Positions 1 through 8,790 of a stretch of DNA of 64,000 nucleotides are shown here, piece by piece. The stretch's first letter is position 1. The number at the start of each line of letters is the position of its first letter. A program made the position numbers and the translations under genes. Location of the stretch: NCBI GenBank assembly GCA_964634885.1, contig CAZWLN010000011.1, forward strand, positions 49,590 to 113,589, in the 5' to 3' direction. The notes beneath the pieces are model-generated. The model did not search any database, was not told the origin of the DNA, and worked only from the letters and a program-made list of their open reading frames with translations. The stretch is from DAINRZ01 sp964634885 (lineage in GTDB: Bacteria > Bacteroidota > Ignavibacteria > Kapaibacteriales > UBA2268).

Positions 1-1365
1 TGGGCTGGAATAGACATAGATATCATCGCTGTCGATCTCCCATACCCATTCATTAATATTTTCAACTAAGGACCTGTACTTCGACACGCTCTGCCTCACA
101 GCGTCGATGAAGTTCTTTCTTTCGGTAATATCCTGTGCGATGCCGGCAATTCTGGCAATATCGTGAGACTCGCTGTAAATGGGGAACATTCTGACCCACA
201 GCCACCGGATCTCCCTGTCCGGCTTGACGATGCGAATTTCGTCGTCGAACAGGCCGTCGCGGAGGAAGGACTGGGAGTTGAGCTTCCTGAATACTTTGGG
301 TTTGTCCTTCCTGTAAATGAAATTGAAGATGCTGCTGTTGTTTTCGTACAGGTCATCTATGTTGTGCCCGACAATTTTCGTGAAGGACGGATTGATGTAC
401 AGTATCTTATCCTTCGTCATCAGCCAGAAAATCTCATCTACGTTCTCTGCAAGTTGCCTGAATCTTTCCTCGCTGTCCCTGATGGCTTCTTCGGCTTCTT
501 TCTTTTCGGTAATATCCTTGCAGAAAATCAGGTATTCATCGTCTGAGATACGTGTTGCTTCAGAAGATACATAGACCGAGGATTTGTCTTTCCTGATCAG
601 GTAATACTCCGCCTTAGCGCTGCCGGTACTGATTAAGGCCTGGAAATGCTCTATTCCCAGGTATCTTGTACCGTCATAGAGAAGTGTCTCGAAGTCCTTG
701 GCTTCCAGTTCAGCCTTGTCATAGCCTGTCAGTATTGAGGCCGCCCTGTTAACGAGCCTGAAACGCCCGCTTTTGTCGATTATGAATATGGCGTCGAGAG
801 CGTTTTCGATATATGACCTTAGCTTTTCTTCACTGTTCCTGAGCTTACTTTCGATTATCTTTCTGTGGGTAATGTCTCTTTCAATTCCCATGATGCCGAC
901 GATGTCCCCGGTATAATCCCTGATGGGTGTTTTGTATTTCTCTACCCAGATGTAGCCGTACTGGCTGTCGAGCGCTTCTTCGATGAGGATGTCAACGCCG
1001 TTGTTCATTATCTGGATCTCTTCTTCCCGGTATTTTTGTGCAATAACATAATCACAGAGGTCCCTGTCGGTTTTACCGACAATATTCTCCGGGGCCTGGT
1101 CGTAGAAATCGCAGTAGGATTTATTAACAGCTACATATCTGCCGTTTTTGTCCTTGACCCAGGCAATGAAAGGGAGGAAAGAAAGCAGCCTTGCCGTGTT
1201 GGAAGGGTCCAGATCGGCTTGTCCTTTCGGCTGGGGAAAACCCCTTGCCGAAGCCTGTAGATCAGCTGTAGCCTTCAGTTCTTCCAATTTCCGAAAGACA
1301 AGGTCCCTGTCGGTACTGCCGTCTTTCAGCAATTCAATGACCTCATCTATTCGGGCTTCTATCAT
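1..1365 (-). CDS. Multi-PAS sensor protein, 3' end outside window
   Basis: The frame is open from an ATG at 1365 to the left edge, giving 455 residues without a stop, so the gene is cut by the window. The start is supported by GGAGAG just upstream of the ATG. There is no signal peptide or membrane segment in the visible part, which suggests a cytoplasmic sensor. After about 60 residues of helical lead-in I see a PAS domain (about 63-175, with FIAWVKDKNGRYVAVN), a second (about 178-290), a third (about 298-425) and the start of a fourth at about 430. PAS-associated tails such as GIERDITHRK, FCKDITEKKEAEE and AQDITERK separate them. Proteins of this layout usually end in a HisKA/HATPase kinase, but a diguanylate cyclase or other output is possible because the C-terminus is not visible. 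Confidence 0.85.
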   Translation of the reverse strand, partial: MIEARIDEVIELLKDGSTDRDLVFRKLEELKATADLQASARGFPQPKGQADLDPSNTARLLSFLPFIAWVKDKNGRYVAVNKSYCDFYDQAPENIVGKTDRDLCDYVIAQKYREEEIQIMNNGVDILIEEALDSQYGYIWVEKYKTPIRDYTGDIVGIMGIERDITHRKIIESKLRNSEEKLRSYIENALDAIFIIDKSGRFRLVNRAASILTGYDKAELEAKDFETLLYDGTRYLGIEHFQALISTGSAKAEYYLIRKDKSSVYVSSEATRISDDEYLIFCKDITEKKEAEEAIRDSEERFRQLAENVDEIFWLMTKDKILYINPSFTKIVGHNIDDLYENNSSIFNFIYRKDKPKVFRKLNSQSFLRDGLFDDEIRIVKPDREIRWLWVRMFPIYSESHDIARIAGIAQDITERKNFIDAVRQSVSKYRSLVENINEWVWEIDSDDIYVYSSP

Positions 1366-1652
1366 TAACTCTCCGAAAAAAAACAAAAGCGGCTCTTGAA
1401 ACCAAGCCTTCTATTATCTCCCACTATTAGATTATCTGAGTTTCAAATATATTAATCTATTTCAAATAACCCACATTACTTTTCATACAAATATCGGTTT
1501 TGATATTGTAATCTTAATACTCATCAACATAATGCCAAAATTAATAATAAATTTATATAAGTGCCGATAATATTTATTGGTATAGTTTTTTCTTAACATA
1601 TATCGATGGTAATAATTTACCATGAGTAATGTTCAATATTATTGAAAATTAG

Positions 1653-4580
1653 ATGAATAAGATAATATATATAATAATGCTTCTGGTTCAGGCCTGGCCT
1701 TCAGTGTCCGGAGCCGTTACAAATGCCGGTGGCGGGGAAGCAAAGCTGGAAGCCTATTCACCGCTGCTGTACTCCACATTCTTTGGCGGCAGCGGCAGCG
1801 ACGGGATTGCAGGTGTTACCGTCAGCGGCAATTACCTTTACATAGTCGGAGTTACAGACGCAGCGGTTCCGGTTACCAAAGGCGCCCTGCAAAACAGCAG
1901 CCAAGGCGGAAAAGATATATTCATTGCAAAGTTCAATTATAAGAACGGGGCTGTCTCCGGCCTGGCCTGGTCCACCATGCTGGGTGGCAGCGGAGATGAC
2001 CTGCCTGCCGCCATTGCTGTTGACGGCAGCGGTAAAATATACATCGCCGGGACTACCGGTTCCACGGACTTTCCTACAGGTACTGATTCCTGGCAGGGAG
2101 CTTCGGGCGGCTCGAACGATGCTTTCCTGGCTGTCCTGTCTCCACTGGCGGCAGACAGTTACACCCTGTCGTTTCTGTCATACATCGGTGGAACGGGCAA
2201 AGACAGTGTTTCGGGAATGATCGCCGACAACGGAAGAGTCTATCTTGCCGGCACTACCGCTTCAGCAGATTTCCCGATTACAAAAGGTGCATACAACGAA
2301 AACCCAAACGGTGAAGATGAAGTTTTCCTGAGCATTTTCGATGTCAGTTCTCTGTCGGAGGTAAAACTGCTGTATTCTACCTATTTCGGGGGGGACAAAT
2401 CGGACGCTGCCGGTTCGCTTGCTCTCGACAGTACAGGCAACATCATCGTTGCAGGTAACACGGAGTCTGATGATTTACCTGTTACCGGCGGTGCATTCTC
2501 CGGCAAATTCAACGGCAATTCCCAGGACGGCTTCATCATAATCATACATCCGGCTTCAGGCGGCTCATCCGACCTGAGATATTCTTCATACTTCGGCGGT
2601 AACGGCGATGACTATATTACCTGCGCTTCAGCCGGTGAGAACGGCAATGTCATCTTTGCCGGCAACACCAATTCCCTGAACCTGCCCACAACAAACGACG
2701 CTTACTTCAAATCTTCCCTGAGCAATTCGGATATTTTCATCGGAAGATTAAGCCCGGAAGGCAATGGTACCAAAGACCTTGCCTACCTGACATACTTCGG
2801 AGGCATATCCAACGATAAGATATATTCATTCGCTACGGATAATAACGGATTCGTTACTTTTACCGGCAGTACCGAATCGTTGAATTATCCCGCCACTACA
2901 GGTTCATACGACAGGACCTACAACGGCATGAAAGATATGTATATTACTAAGCTGAACATCATGGACAATATCGACAGGATCCTTGAGTACTCGGCTTTCA
3001 TCGGCGCCAACAGGAATGAAACGGGCCTGAAGATTGTTGCGGACGAAGATTACAGGTATATTCTCGGTGGTTTTACCGACTCCAGGCAGTTCCCTGTCAG
3101 CACCGGCGCTTACGATTCTGTTTACGACAACGGAACGGACGGCGTAGTTTGTGAATTTTACCTGATCCCGCTGAAGATTGCCTCTGTTTCCGGCACAAAA
3201 CTGTGCTGTGGCGACAGCCTGACGGTCTATTACACTGCAGGAGACTACCAGGACGACAATGTATTCACCTTTGAACTGTCGGACTCAGCCGGACAGTTTA
3301 CAGTTCCATACCAATTGGGAACGCTCCTGGCTGAAAGCTCGGGAGTGTTTGGCTGCCGAATCCCCGCCAGCCTTCCTTACTCGGATAGATACAGGCTGAG
3401 AGTCAGGTCTTCGAATCCCTGGAACATATTCTACACCGCAGCGGGCTACCTTACTATTGCACCTGTTCCGGCCCCTACTCTCGGTTCATTCGAAGACATC
3501 TGCTTCAACGAACCGCCCCTGCTCCTTACAGGAGGTATGCCGGAAGGCGGTGAATACAGCGGCAGCGGTGTTAACGGCGGCTATTTCTATCCCACCGAAG
3601 CAGGCCCCGGCGTCCACCCTGTACTGTACTCCGTCAGCAACGAATTCGGATGCAGCGGTACGGCTGTAAGCTACATTACTGTACGGCAACTGCCTCCGAC
3701 TCCGGTAATAACATACATTAACGGGCGCCTTGTTTCCACCATTGCCGACGGGAACCAATGGTACCTCGACGGGAAAAAGATCGCGGGAGAAGTAAACGAT
3801 ACCCTCATACCCTCCAGGCTGGGCAGCTACACCGCCACAGTAACAAATGAGTACGGCTGCGAGTCATTCCATTCCAACCCATTCATCTACAACATTAAGG
3901 ACACTGTACCCGAATTTTCCTTCGGCACAGGCGACTACGCCGCTGAACCCGGACAGATAATAAAAATCCCGGTTTACCTGAAGAATGACAAGAACCTGAA
4001 AACATACGGAATAAAGAATATATTGCTGACAGTCAGTTTCAATGCTACCCTGCTGGAACCATGGTACGGTACGCCTGCGGGATATGTCAGGGACGGGCAG
4101 AGGATCATCGAGGCAGAGTGCCCGACAGACTCGTTGAAAAACGGCATACTGAAGGAACTGGTGTTCAGGGCAACCCTCGGAAACGACACTTCCACTACAA
4201 TAGTCATTAAAGATGCCGGTTCCACTCTCGGCAGCTTCGAATACACTACCAGGCCGTCTGTTTTCTATCTGCTCGGTGTGTGTCACGCCGACGGCCTGAG
4301 GCTTGTCGGCTCATTCGGCAGGACAGAACTGCTTGTTCCCACACCTAATCCTGCATCATCCTCATGTGTGGTTGAATACGAGATTGTCGAGAAGGGCAGG
4401 GTCCGGCTGTACATCCTTTCATCGGCGGGCAGTGTAACGAAAACGATACTCGACGAGCAACTGGAACCGGGCAGGCGCAAATTAACCGTTGACACCGAAG
4501 GCATACCTTCCGGCAATTACTTCCTCATCATGGAGACTCCTGCAAAGAAGCGGGTTACAAGGCTCAGCATAGTCAAATAA
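1653..4580 (+). CDS. Secreted SBBP beta-propeller-repeat protein with T9SS sorting domain
   Basis: The protein has 975 residues and starts with a signal peptide (Lys then a hydrophobic run, ending near VSGAVTNA). Residues about 35-510 hold about eight repeats of the SBBP type, each with a 'YSTYFGG...D' strand followed by 'G.iyiAGtT.S.dfP.t.gay', a beta-propeller-like family common in secreted Bacteroidota proteins. Residues about 590-745 look like PKD/Ig-type domains with a cysteine-containing 'EFGCSG' and 'EYGCES' pair. Residues about 750-885 resemble a cohesin-like fold (bounded conformation-of-type 'GQIIKIPVYLKN'). The final 85 residues are a type A sorting domain (PTPNPASSS, then VRLYILSSAG, then GNYFLIME). 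The likely location is the cell surface or medium. There is no catalytic motif that I recognise, so the substrate or binding role is unknown. Confidence 0.85.
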   Translation: MNKIIYIIMLLVQAWPSVSGAVTNAGGGEAKLEAYSPLLYSTFFGGSGSDGIAGVTVSGNYLYIVGVTDAAVPVTKGALQNSSQGGKDIFIAKFNYKNGAVSGLAWSTMLGGSGDDLPAAIAVDGSGKIYIAGTTGSTDFPTGTDSWQGASGGSNDAFLAVLSPLAADSYTLSFLSYIGGTGKDSVSGMIADNGRVYLAGTTASADFPITKGAYNENPNGEDEVFLSIFDVSSLSEVKLLYSTYFGGDKSDAAGSLALDSTGNIIVAGNTESDDLPVTGGAFSGKFNGNSQDGFIIIIHPASGGSSDLRYSSYFGGNGDDYITCASAGENGNVIFAGNTNSLNLPTTNDAYFKSSLSNSDIFIGRLSPEGNGTKDLAYLTYFGGISNDKIYSFATDNNGFVTFTGSTESLNYPATTGSYDRTYNGMKDMYITKLNIMDNIDRILEYSAFIGANRNETGLKIVADEDYRYILGGFTDSRQFPVSTGAYDSVYDNGTDGVVCEFYLIPLKIASVSGTKLCCGDSLTVYYTAGDYQDDNVFTFELSDSAGQFTVPYQLGTLLAESSGVFGCRIPASLPYSDRYRLRVRSSNPWNIFYTAAGYLTIAPVPAPTLGSFEDICFNEPPLLLTGGMPEGGEYSGSGVNGGYFYPTEAGPGVHPVLYSVSNEFGCSGTAVSYITVRQLPPTPVITYINGRLVSTIADGNQWYLDGKKIAGEVNDTLIPSRLGSYTATVTNEYGCESFHSNPFIYNIKDTVPEFSFGTGDYAAEPGQIIKIPVYLKNDKNLKTYGIKNILLTVSFNATLLEPWYGTPAGYVRDGQRIIEAECPTDSLKNGILKELVFRATLGNDTSTTIVIKDAGSTLGSFEYTTRPSVFYLLGVCHADGLRLVGSFGRTELLVPTPNPASSSCVVEYEIVEKGRVRLYILSSAGSVTKTILDEQLEPGRRKLTVDTEGIPSGNYFLIMETPAKKRVTRLSIVK

Positions 4581-4689
4581 TAACTGTCGGTTCTTTCATG
4601 TTATAAATATTTTGCATGCGCCTGTTATAATATAATTATTACTTATGCGTTTATATTTTTTTTACATTAATGGGGCACTATCGTAAGAA

Positions 4690-4745
4690 GTTCTACATAG
4701 TATTTTAGCTTTAGTATGTTGTTTTATTATTATGCTGAGGTATCT
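4690..4745 (+). promoter_or_regulatory. Leader of the first C25 gene, shared with the second
   Basis: The 56 bases before the start at 4746 align closely with 6276-6332 before the paralog: both carry GTTCTACATA, then AGCTTTAGTATGTT, then ATTATTATG and a GAGGTAT ribosome-binding site. The shared block shows that the duplication included the 5' region. It may contain the promoter or a transcript leader, but I cannot assign a -33/-7 pair with confidence. Confidence 0.5.
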
Positions 4746-6143
4746 ATGTTCACTAAGCAAATTGCCGGAATAGCACTATTCCTTTTGATCAGCAGCGCTT
4801 CCCTTTTTAGCGCCGGTTTGAAAGACATTATCAACCAGGCAGACTACCTGATTATTACTACCGAAGCTTTCAGGGATGGAACAGAAGAACTTGCTTCCTG
4901 GAGGAGGAACGAAGGGTTTACCGTCAGAACAGTAACAATACCTGAAATACAAGCCGATTTTCCCAACGAACAACTTTCCGGTTCAATTCGCGAGTTTATC
5001 AGCTACACACTTACATACTGGACTCAGCCCAAACCCCGCTATATACTTCTTGCGGGCGGCGTTGCCATTGTACCGCCCTTCAGGGTAGCCGGCGAATTCG
5101 ACGAAGACAGTGTCAGTGTCGATGGTTATTATGCAATCAACCTGAACCAGGACGACATGGACCAGGATGTATCTCTCGGCAGGCTCCCTTTCAAGGACGG
5201 TACCGAACTGGCAAACATGATCGGGAAAATCAAAACATTTGAAAATCCTGAGAATAAGGATCGATACAAAACCGACTTCTTTATTACTGCCGACAGTGGT
5301 GATTACGGCTATTTGGAACAATTTGCCGAAAAACTGGCTGAAGAAACAATACCTTCATACCTTCGCGTGGACAGGCTCTATCTTGCCCAGGGTACACAGT
5401 ACTCGGGCACAAAGGCGGACTATATCAACAAACTGAACGACGGCACATATTATTTAATAAATATATTTCACGCTAATCCGAGAGTGTGGGCAAGAGGAAT
5501 GTTGCTGTCATCAGCGGAAATCAACCCCGGCAATATCCATGGCGCCCCGGCTATTAACCTCATGATCGGCTGTTCGCAGGATTTTGACAGTATTCAAGCC
5601 CCATCGATAATCGAGAAAATGATGAGCCTTGAAAACAGTGGCCTTGTAGCAAGCTACGCTTCGGTAGGAATGAATTATGCTCAAATAGCATATAAGAGGA
5701 TTCAGGATTTTCTGAAAAGCGCTATCTATGGTGCTGAATTAAGGATTGGCGACGTCATAGCGACATGCCCGAAAGAAACCAACATTCAAGAAGCGAAATA
5801 TTTACTCAGGTTAACCCTGCTTGGCGATCCGGCCATGAAACTGCCGCAATGGGCAAAAGCGCCGGTCGAAGACGACAACAGCGCTGCCGGGGATATTGCC
5901 CTGGACCTTTCACCTAACCCATTCAGCGAATTTGTTAATGTGAAAATCGCAATCGGTTCTGAGAACCGGGTCCTGCTTGAGCTCTACGACCTGCTGGGGA
6001 ACCGTATTGCAGAGTTGAACAATTCTGTCCTGCAGCCGGGCAACTACAGTTTCCCCTGGCACAGCAACGGCAGCGGAGCAGTGATATGCAGGCTGACTGC
6101 GGGCAACAGCGTCGTCTCTAAGATGGTTGTTTGTATAAGATAG
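4746..6143 (+). CDS. Gingipain-like C25 family cysteine peptidase with T9SS sorting domain (copy 1)
   Basis: The protein has 465 residues from the ATG at 4746, chosen over the ATG at 4716 because GAGG lies 7 bases upstream and a clean signal peptide follows (MFTKQIAGIALFLLISSASL). The body matches the C25 peptidase fold: ADYLIITTE at about 32, YILLAGG at about 99, DGYYA followed by SLGRLPF at about 126-149, His242 in INIFHANP and Cys276 in MIGCSQDFDS, which match the family's catalytic His/Cys positions and spacing. The last 80 residues are a type A sorting domain (LSPNPFSEF, LLELYDLLGN). It is short for a C25 protein because it lacks the long prodomain and Ig-like modules of gingipains and PorU. 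It is probably a secreted or surface peptidase, but activity is inferred. A paralog follows at 6333. Confidence 0.85.
   Translation: MFTKQIAGIALFLLISSASLFSAGLKDIINQADYLIITTEAFRDGTEELASWRRNEGFTVRTVTIPEIQADFPNEQLSGSIREFISYTLTYWTQPKPRYILLAGGVAIVPPFRVAGEFDEDSVSVDGYYAINLNQDDMDQDVSLGRLPFKDGTELANMIGKIKTFENPENKDRYKTDFFITADSGDYGYLEQFAEKLAEETIPSYLRVDRLYLAQGTQYSGTKADYINKLNDGTYYLINIFHANPRVWARGMLLSSAEINPGNIHGAPAINLMIGCSQDFDSIQAPSIIEKMMSLENSGLVASYASVGMNYAQIAYKRIQDFLKSAIYGAELRIGDVIATCPKETNIQEAKYLLRLTLLGDPAMKLPQWAKAPVEDDNSAAGDIALDLSPNPFSEFVNVKIAIGSENRVLLELYDLLGNRIAELNNSVLQPGNYSFPWHSNGSGAVICRLTAGNSVVSKMVVCIR
5874..6110 (+). repeat. Nearly identical sorting-domain segment, copy 1
   Basis: This 237-base stretch matches 7458-7694 at a constant offset of 1584 bases with only two differences that I can find (ACCTAACCCATT against ACCCAACCCCTT). 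It encodes almost the whole C-terminal sorting domain. The peptidase bodies upstream of it are clearly more diverged. Confidence 0.95.
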
Positions 6144-6275
6144 CTTTTCGTTTCCAGAATGACTTAACAAAGACAATAAAAGACCAACGGAACAATTGTT
6201 CGTTTTGCCTGGGGAAAAAAAAGAATTATTATCACTTTTACCTTTTTACATTCCCGGGCTGGTTTATCGGGTATT

Positions 6276-6332
6276 GTTCTACATAATTGTTCAGCTTTAG
6301 TATGTTTTTAAATTATTATGGCAGAGGTATGT
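6276..6332 (+). promoter_or_regulatory. Leader of the second C25 gene
   Basis: This is the counterpart of 4690-4745, with GTTCTACATAA, CAGCTTTAGTATGTT and ATTATTATGGCAGAGGTATGT before the ATG at 6333. Conservation outside the coding region suggests function or recent duplication. Confidence 0.45.
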
Positions 6333-7727
6333 ATGTCTCTCAGAAAGATCACCTGTATATTACTATTCCTTATATCTTTTAGTACATCGGTCTGTTATGC
6401 AAACCTCAAGGATACGAACAACCAGGCAGATTACCTTATCATTACAACGGAAGAGTACAGCAATCAGATGGAAGAACTTGCCTCCTGGAGGAAAAACGAA
6501 GGATTCACTGTCAAAACGGTTACTATACCTGAAATACAGGAAAACTTTCCCGACGAACAGCTCTCAATGTCAATTCGCAAATTCATCAGCCATACACTTA
6601 CATACTGGCAGAAACCTGTTCCCCGCTATATCCTTCTCGCCGGAGGTATTCCATTGATACCGTCAATATTGGATTATAGCTATGTTGATAAGGACAGCAT
6701 CAGCATCGACGGCTATTATGCAATCAATATAAATGAAAATGATGTCATTCCGGACATAGCAATCGGCAGGTTGCCATTCAGGGACGGAGCAGAACTTGCA
6801 AACATGATCAGTAAAATTAAAACATTTGAAACTATTGATTTTGAAAAAGCTTACAAAAAGGATTTCCAGATTACCGTTGACAGTGCCGGCTTCGAAAATT
6901 TTAAATACTATTCTGATGATTTGATAAAAAATATAATTCCTTCACACCTACGTGTTGACACATTGTATTTAATACCGGGTACTCAATGTTCCGGCGAAAA
7001 GCAGGATTTCATCGATAAAATAAACTATGGCGTTGTCTATTTGGCTAACTTTTTCCATGGGAATCCGGGAGTGTGGGGAATGAAAACAGTGCTTACTTCT
7101 GCTGATATTAACAGTGGGGCCATTCACGGACCACCTTCTATAAATGTAGCTCTATCCTGCAGCCAGCGATACGACGACATCCATACCCCATCACTTATCG
7201 AAAAGTTGATGAGCCTCGGAAACAGCGGCCTTGTCGCGAGTTACGCTTCGGTTGGATTAATCTATGGCTCCTATTCCTACTTTAATATGGAAGGCTTTTT
7301 TATTAATGCACTTAATAGTACTTTCACAAGAATTGGAGATGTGGTACTTAAAAGCAAAAAAAACACCGGAGCAGATATTGAATATGCCAAAAGGCACAAT
7401 CTGCTTGGCGATCCGGCCTTAAAACTACCGCAATGGCTTAAAGCACCGGTCGAAGAAGACAACAGCGCTGCCGGGGATATTGCCCTGGACCTTTCACCCA
7501 ACCCCTTCAGCGAATTTGTTAATGTGAAAATCGCAATCGGTTCTGAGAACCGGGTCCTGCTTGAGCTCTACGACCTGCTGGGGAACCGTATTGCAGAGTT
7601 GAACAATTCTGTCCTGCAGCCGGGCAACTACAGTTTCCCCTGGCACAGCAACGGCAGCGGAGCAGTGATATGCAGGCTGACTGCGGGCAACAGCACAGTC
7701 TCGAAAATGATTACATGTATTAAATAG
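6333..7727 (+). CDS. Gingipain-like C25 family cysteine peptidase with T9SS sorting domain (copy 2)
   Basis: This tandem paralog has 464 residues. The ATG at 6333 is preferred over 6318 because AGAGGT sits just upstream and the protein then opens with a normal signal peptide (MSLRKITCILLFLISFSTSV). The same C25 landmarks are present: YLIITTEE, YILLAGG, DGYYAININ, AIGRLPF, the His in ANFFHGNPGVWG and the Cys in ALSCSQRYDD. By eye the body is roughly two-thirds identical to copy 1, yet the sorting domain is almost base-for-base identical to it. The two genes are 190 bases apart in the same direction. The region around the catalytic His reads FHGNP here and FHANP in copy 1, which may reflect different specificity. 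Confidence 0.85.
   Translation: MSLRKITCILLFLISFSTSVCYANLKDTNNQADYLIITTEEYSNQMEELASWRKNEGFTVKTVTIPEIQENFPDEQLSMSIRKFISHTLTYWQKPVPRYILLAGGIPLIPSILDYSYVDKDSISIDGYYAININENDVIPDIAIGRLPFRDGAELANMISKIKTFETIDFEKAYKKDFQITVDSAGFENFKYYSDDLIKNIIPSHLRVDTLYLIPGTQCSGEKQDFIDKINYGVVYLANFFHGNPGVWGMKTVLTSADINSGAIHGPPSINVALSCSQRYDDIHTPSLIEKLMSLGNSGLVASYASVGLIYGSYSYFNMEGFFINALNSTFTRIGDVVLKSKKNTGADIEYAKRHNLLGDPALKLPQWLKAPVEEDNSAAGDIALDLSPNPFSEFVNVKIAIGSENRVLLELYDLLGNRIAELNNSVLQPGNYSFPWHSNGSGAVICRLTAGNSTVSKMITCIK
7458..7694 (+). repeat. Nearly identical sorting-domain segment, copy 2
   Basis: This is the second copy of the 237-base segment described at 5874-6110. The match stops inside the last codons, where copy 1 reads GTCGTC and this copy reads ACAGTC. 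Confidence 0.95.
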
Positions 7728-7742
7728 AAAAAATCGAGCGGC

Positions 7743-8207
7743 TCAGCTCAACTCGCTGTAAGCGGGGACATCAGGCGAGATGGAGAATGACTTTGACACC
7801 CTGTCAATCTTTATGAAATAATGGACGAGGCCGTTTGTAATTATGAGGTTGTCAACATTGAGCTTCAGGTTGTATGTCCCGATCTGCTGGAGGGTTTTCT
7901 GTGACAGTTCGACACTGTGGGCTTTACATTCAACAACAGCCAGGGGATTGAAGTCTTTGCCATAGACAACGATGTCGCACCTCTTTGCAAGCCCGTTTAC
8001 CGTCAGTGAGGCTTCGAGCCTGATACGTGTCATGGGGCAGGCTTTTTCTTCGACGAGGTACCTGGCGAAGTTCTGCCTCACCCACTCCTCCGGTGTCAGT
8101 TTTACATATTTCTTACGGAAGCTGTCGTAGATGGAAGCGTCGCTGTTGTACAGCCTGACAGGGAATTCATACTGCGGGAGGTTAAGTTGTGGAAGTTCGA
8201 GGCTCAT
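7743..8207 (-). CDS. HsdR N-terminal-like (HSDR_N_2) nuclease-fold protein
   Basis: The protein has 154 residues. Its core has the PD-(D/E)XK layout of the stand-alone type I restriction HsdR N-terminal domain family: Asp in RCDIVVYGKD, then the ECKA motif in LAVVECKAHS, followed by helix and strand up to NLIITNGLVHYF. Such small proteins are common in Bacteroidota and are not part of a restriction system. Their function is not known to me. It starts 6 bases after the stop of the MazG-like gene, so the two are probably co-transcribed. It converges on the C25 gene, with only 15 bases between the stop codons. Confidence 0.75.
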   Translation of the reverse strand: MSLELPQLNLPQYEFPVRLYNSDASIYDSFRKKYVKLTPEEWVRQNFARYLVEEKACPMTRIRLEASLTVNGLAKRCDIVVYGKDFNPLAVVECKAHSVELSQKTLQQIGTYNLKLNVDNLIITNGLVHYFIKIDRVSKSFSISPDVPAYSELS

Positions 8208-8213
8208 GACGGT

Positions 8214-8543
8214 TTACTTTGCTAATTTTGGATTGTCTTTATGGCGGCGGCTGTCGCGTTCGGTCTTCTTTACTAAGTTTTTCCGCAGCGCTTCAGTCAG
8301 GTCAACTCCTGTCTGGTTGGCAAGGCAGATGAGAACGAAGAGTACGTCGGCGTATTCATCCGCCAGTTCTTTCGTAGTGTCGGCAGCCTTGAAAGACTGT
8401 TCCCCGAAACGGCGGGCGATGATGCGGGCAACTTCGCCCACTTCCTCGGCAAGCAGCGCCATGTTCGTCAACTCGGAGAAATACCTCACCCCGTGGTCTT
8501 TAATCCATCTGTCAACCGTTTCCTGTGCTTCCTTTATCGTCAT
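8214..8543 (-). CDS. MazG-like nucleotide pyrophosphohydrolase
   Basis: The protein has 109 residues, the size of a single MazG-like domain. The metal-binding pattern is visible as EEVGE at about 33-37 and ELADEYADVLF about 25 residues later, the ExxE plus ExxD arrangement of all-alpha NTP pyrophosphatases. Such enzymes hydrolyse (d)NTPs to the monophosphate and pyrophosphate, often as house-cleaning of damaged nucleotides. Substrate choice cannot be read from the sequence. It is the first gene of a two-gene minus-strand unit with the HSDR_N-like gene. Confidence 0.85.
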   Translation of the reverse strand: MTIKEAQETVDRWIKDHGVRYFSELTNMALLAEEVGEVARIIARRFGEQSFKAADTTKELADEYADVLFVLICLANQTGVDLTEALRKNLVKKTERDSRRHKDNPKLAK

Positions 8544-8790
8544 AAGAACCCATTATTTCAATATTATCAATTTATACAATTATTAGTAGAAGTAAATGAC
8601 GGTAAGTAATTGCTAAACGGAAATATTTTCTCAAAAATTTTCACCAATTATATCACTTTCTGTCAATGAAAGATAAATCTTTTCCGATAATATACGTATT
8701 AGATAAAATTATCTGATAATATTTCGGAATTATCGGTGTAATTATATTATGTATTTTTTGTAAAACATTGACATTTGTGAGGAGTCGAAC

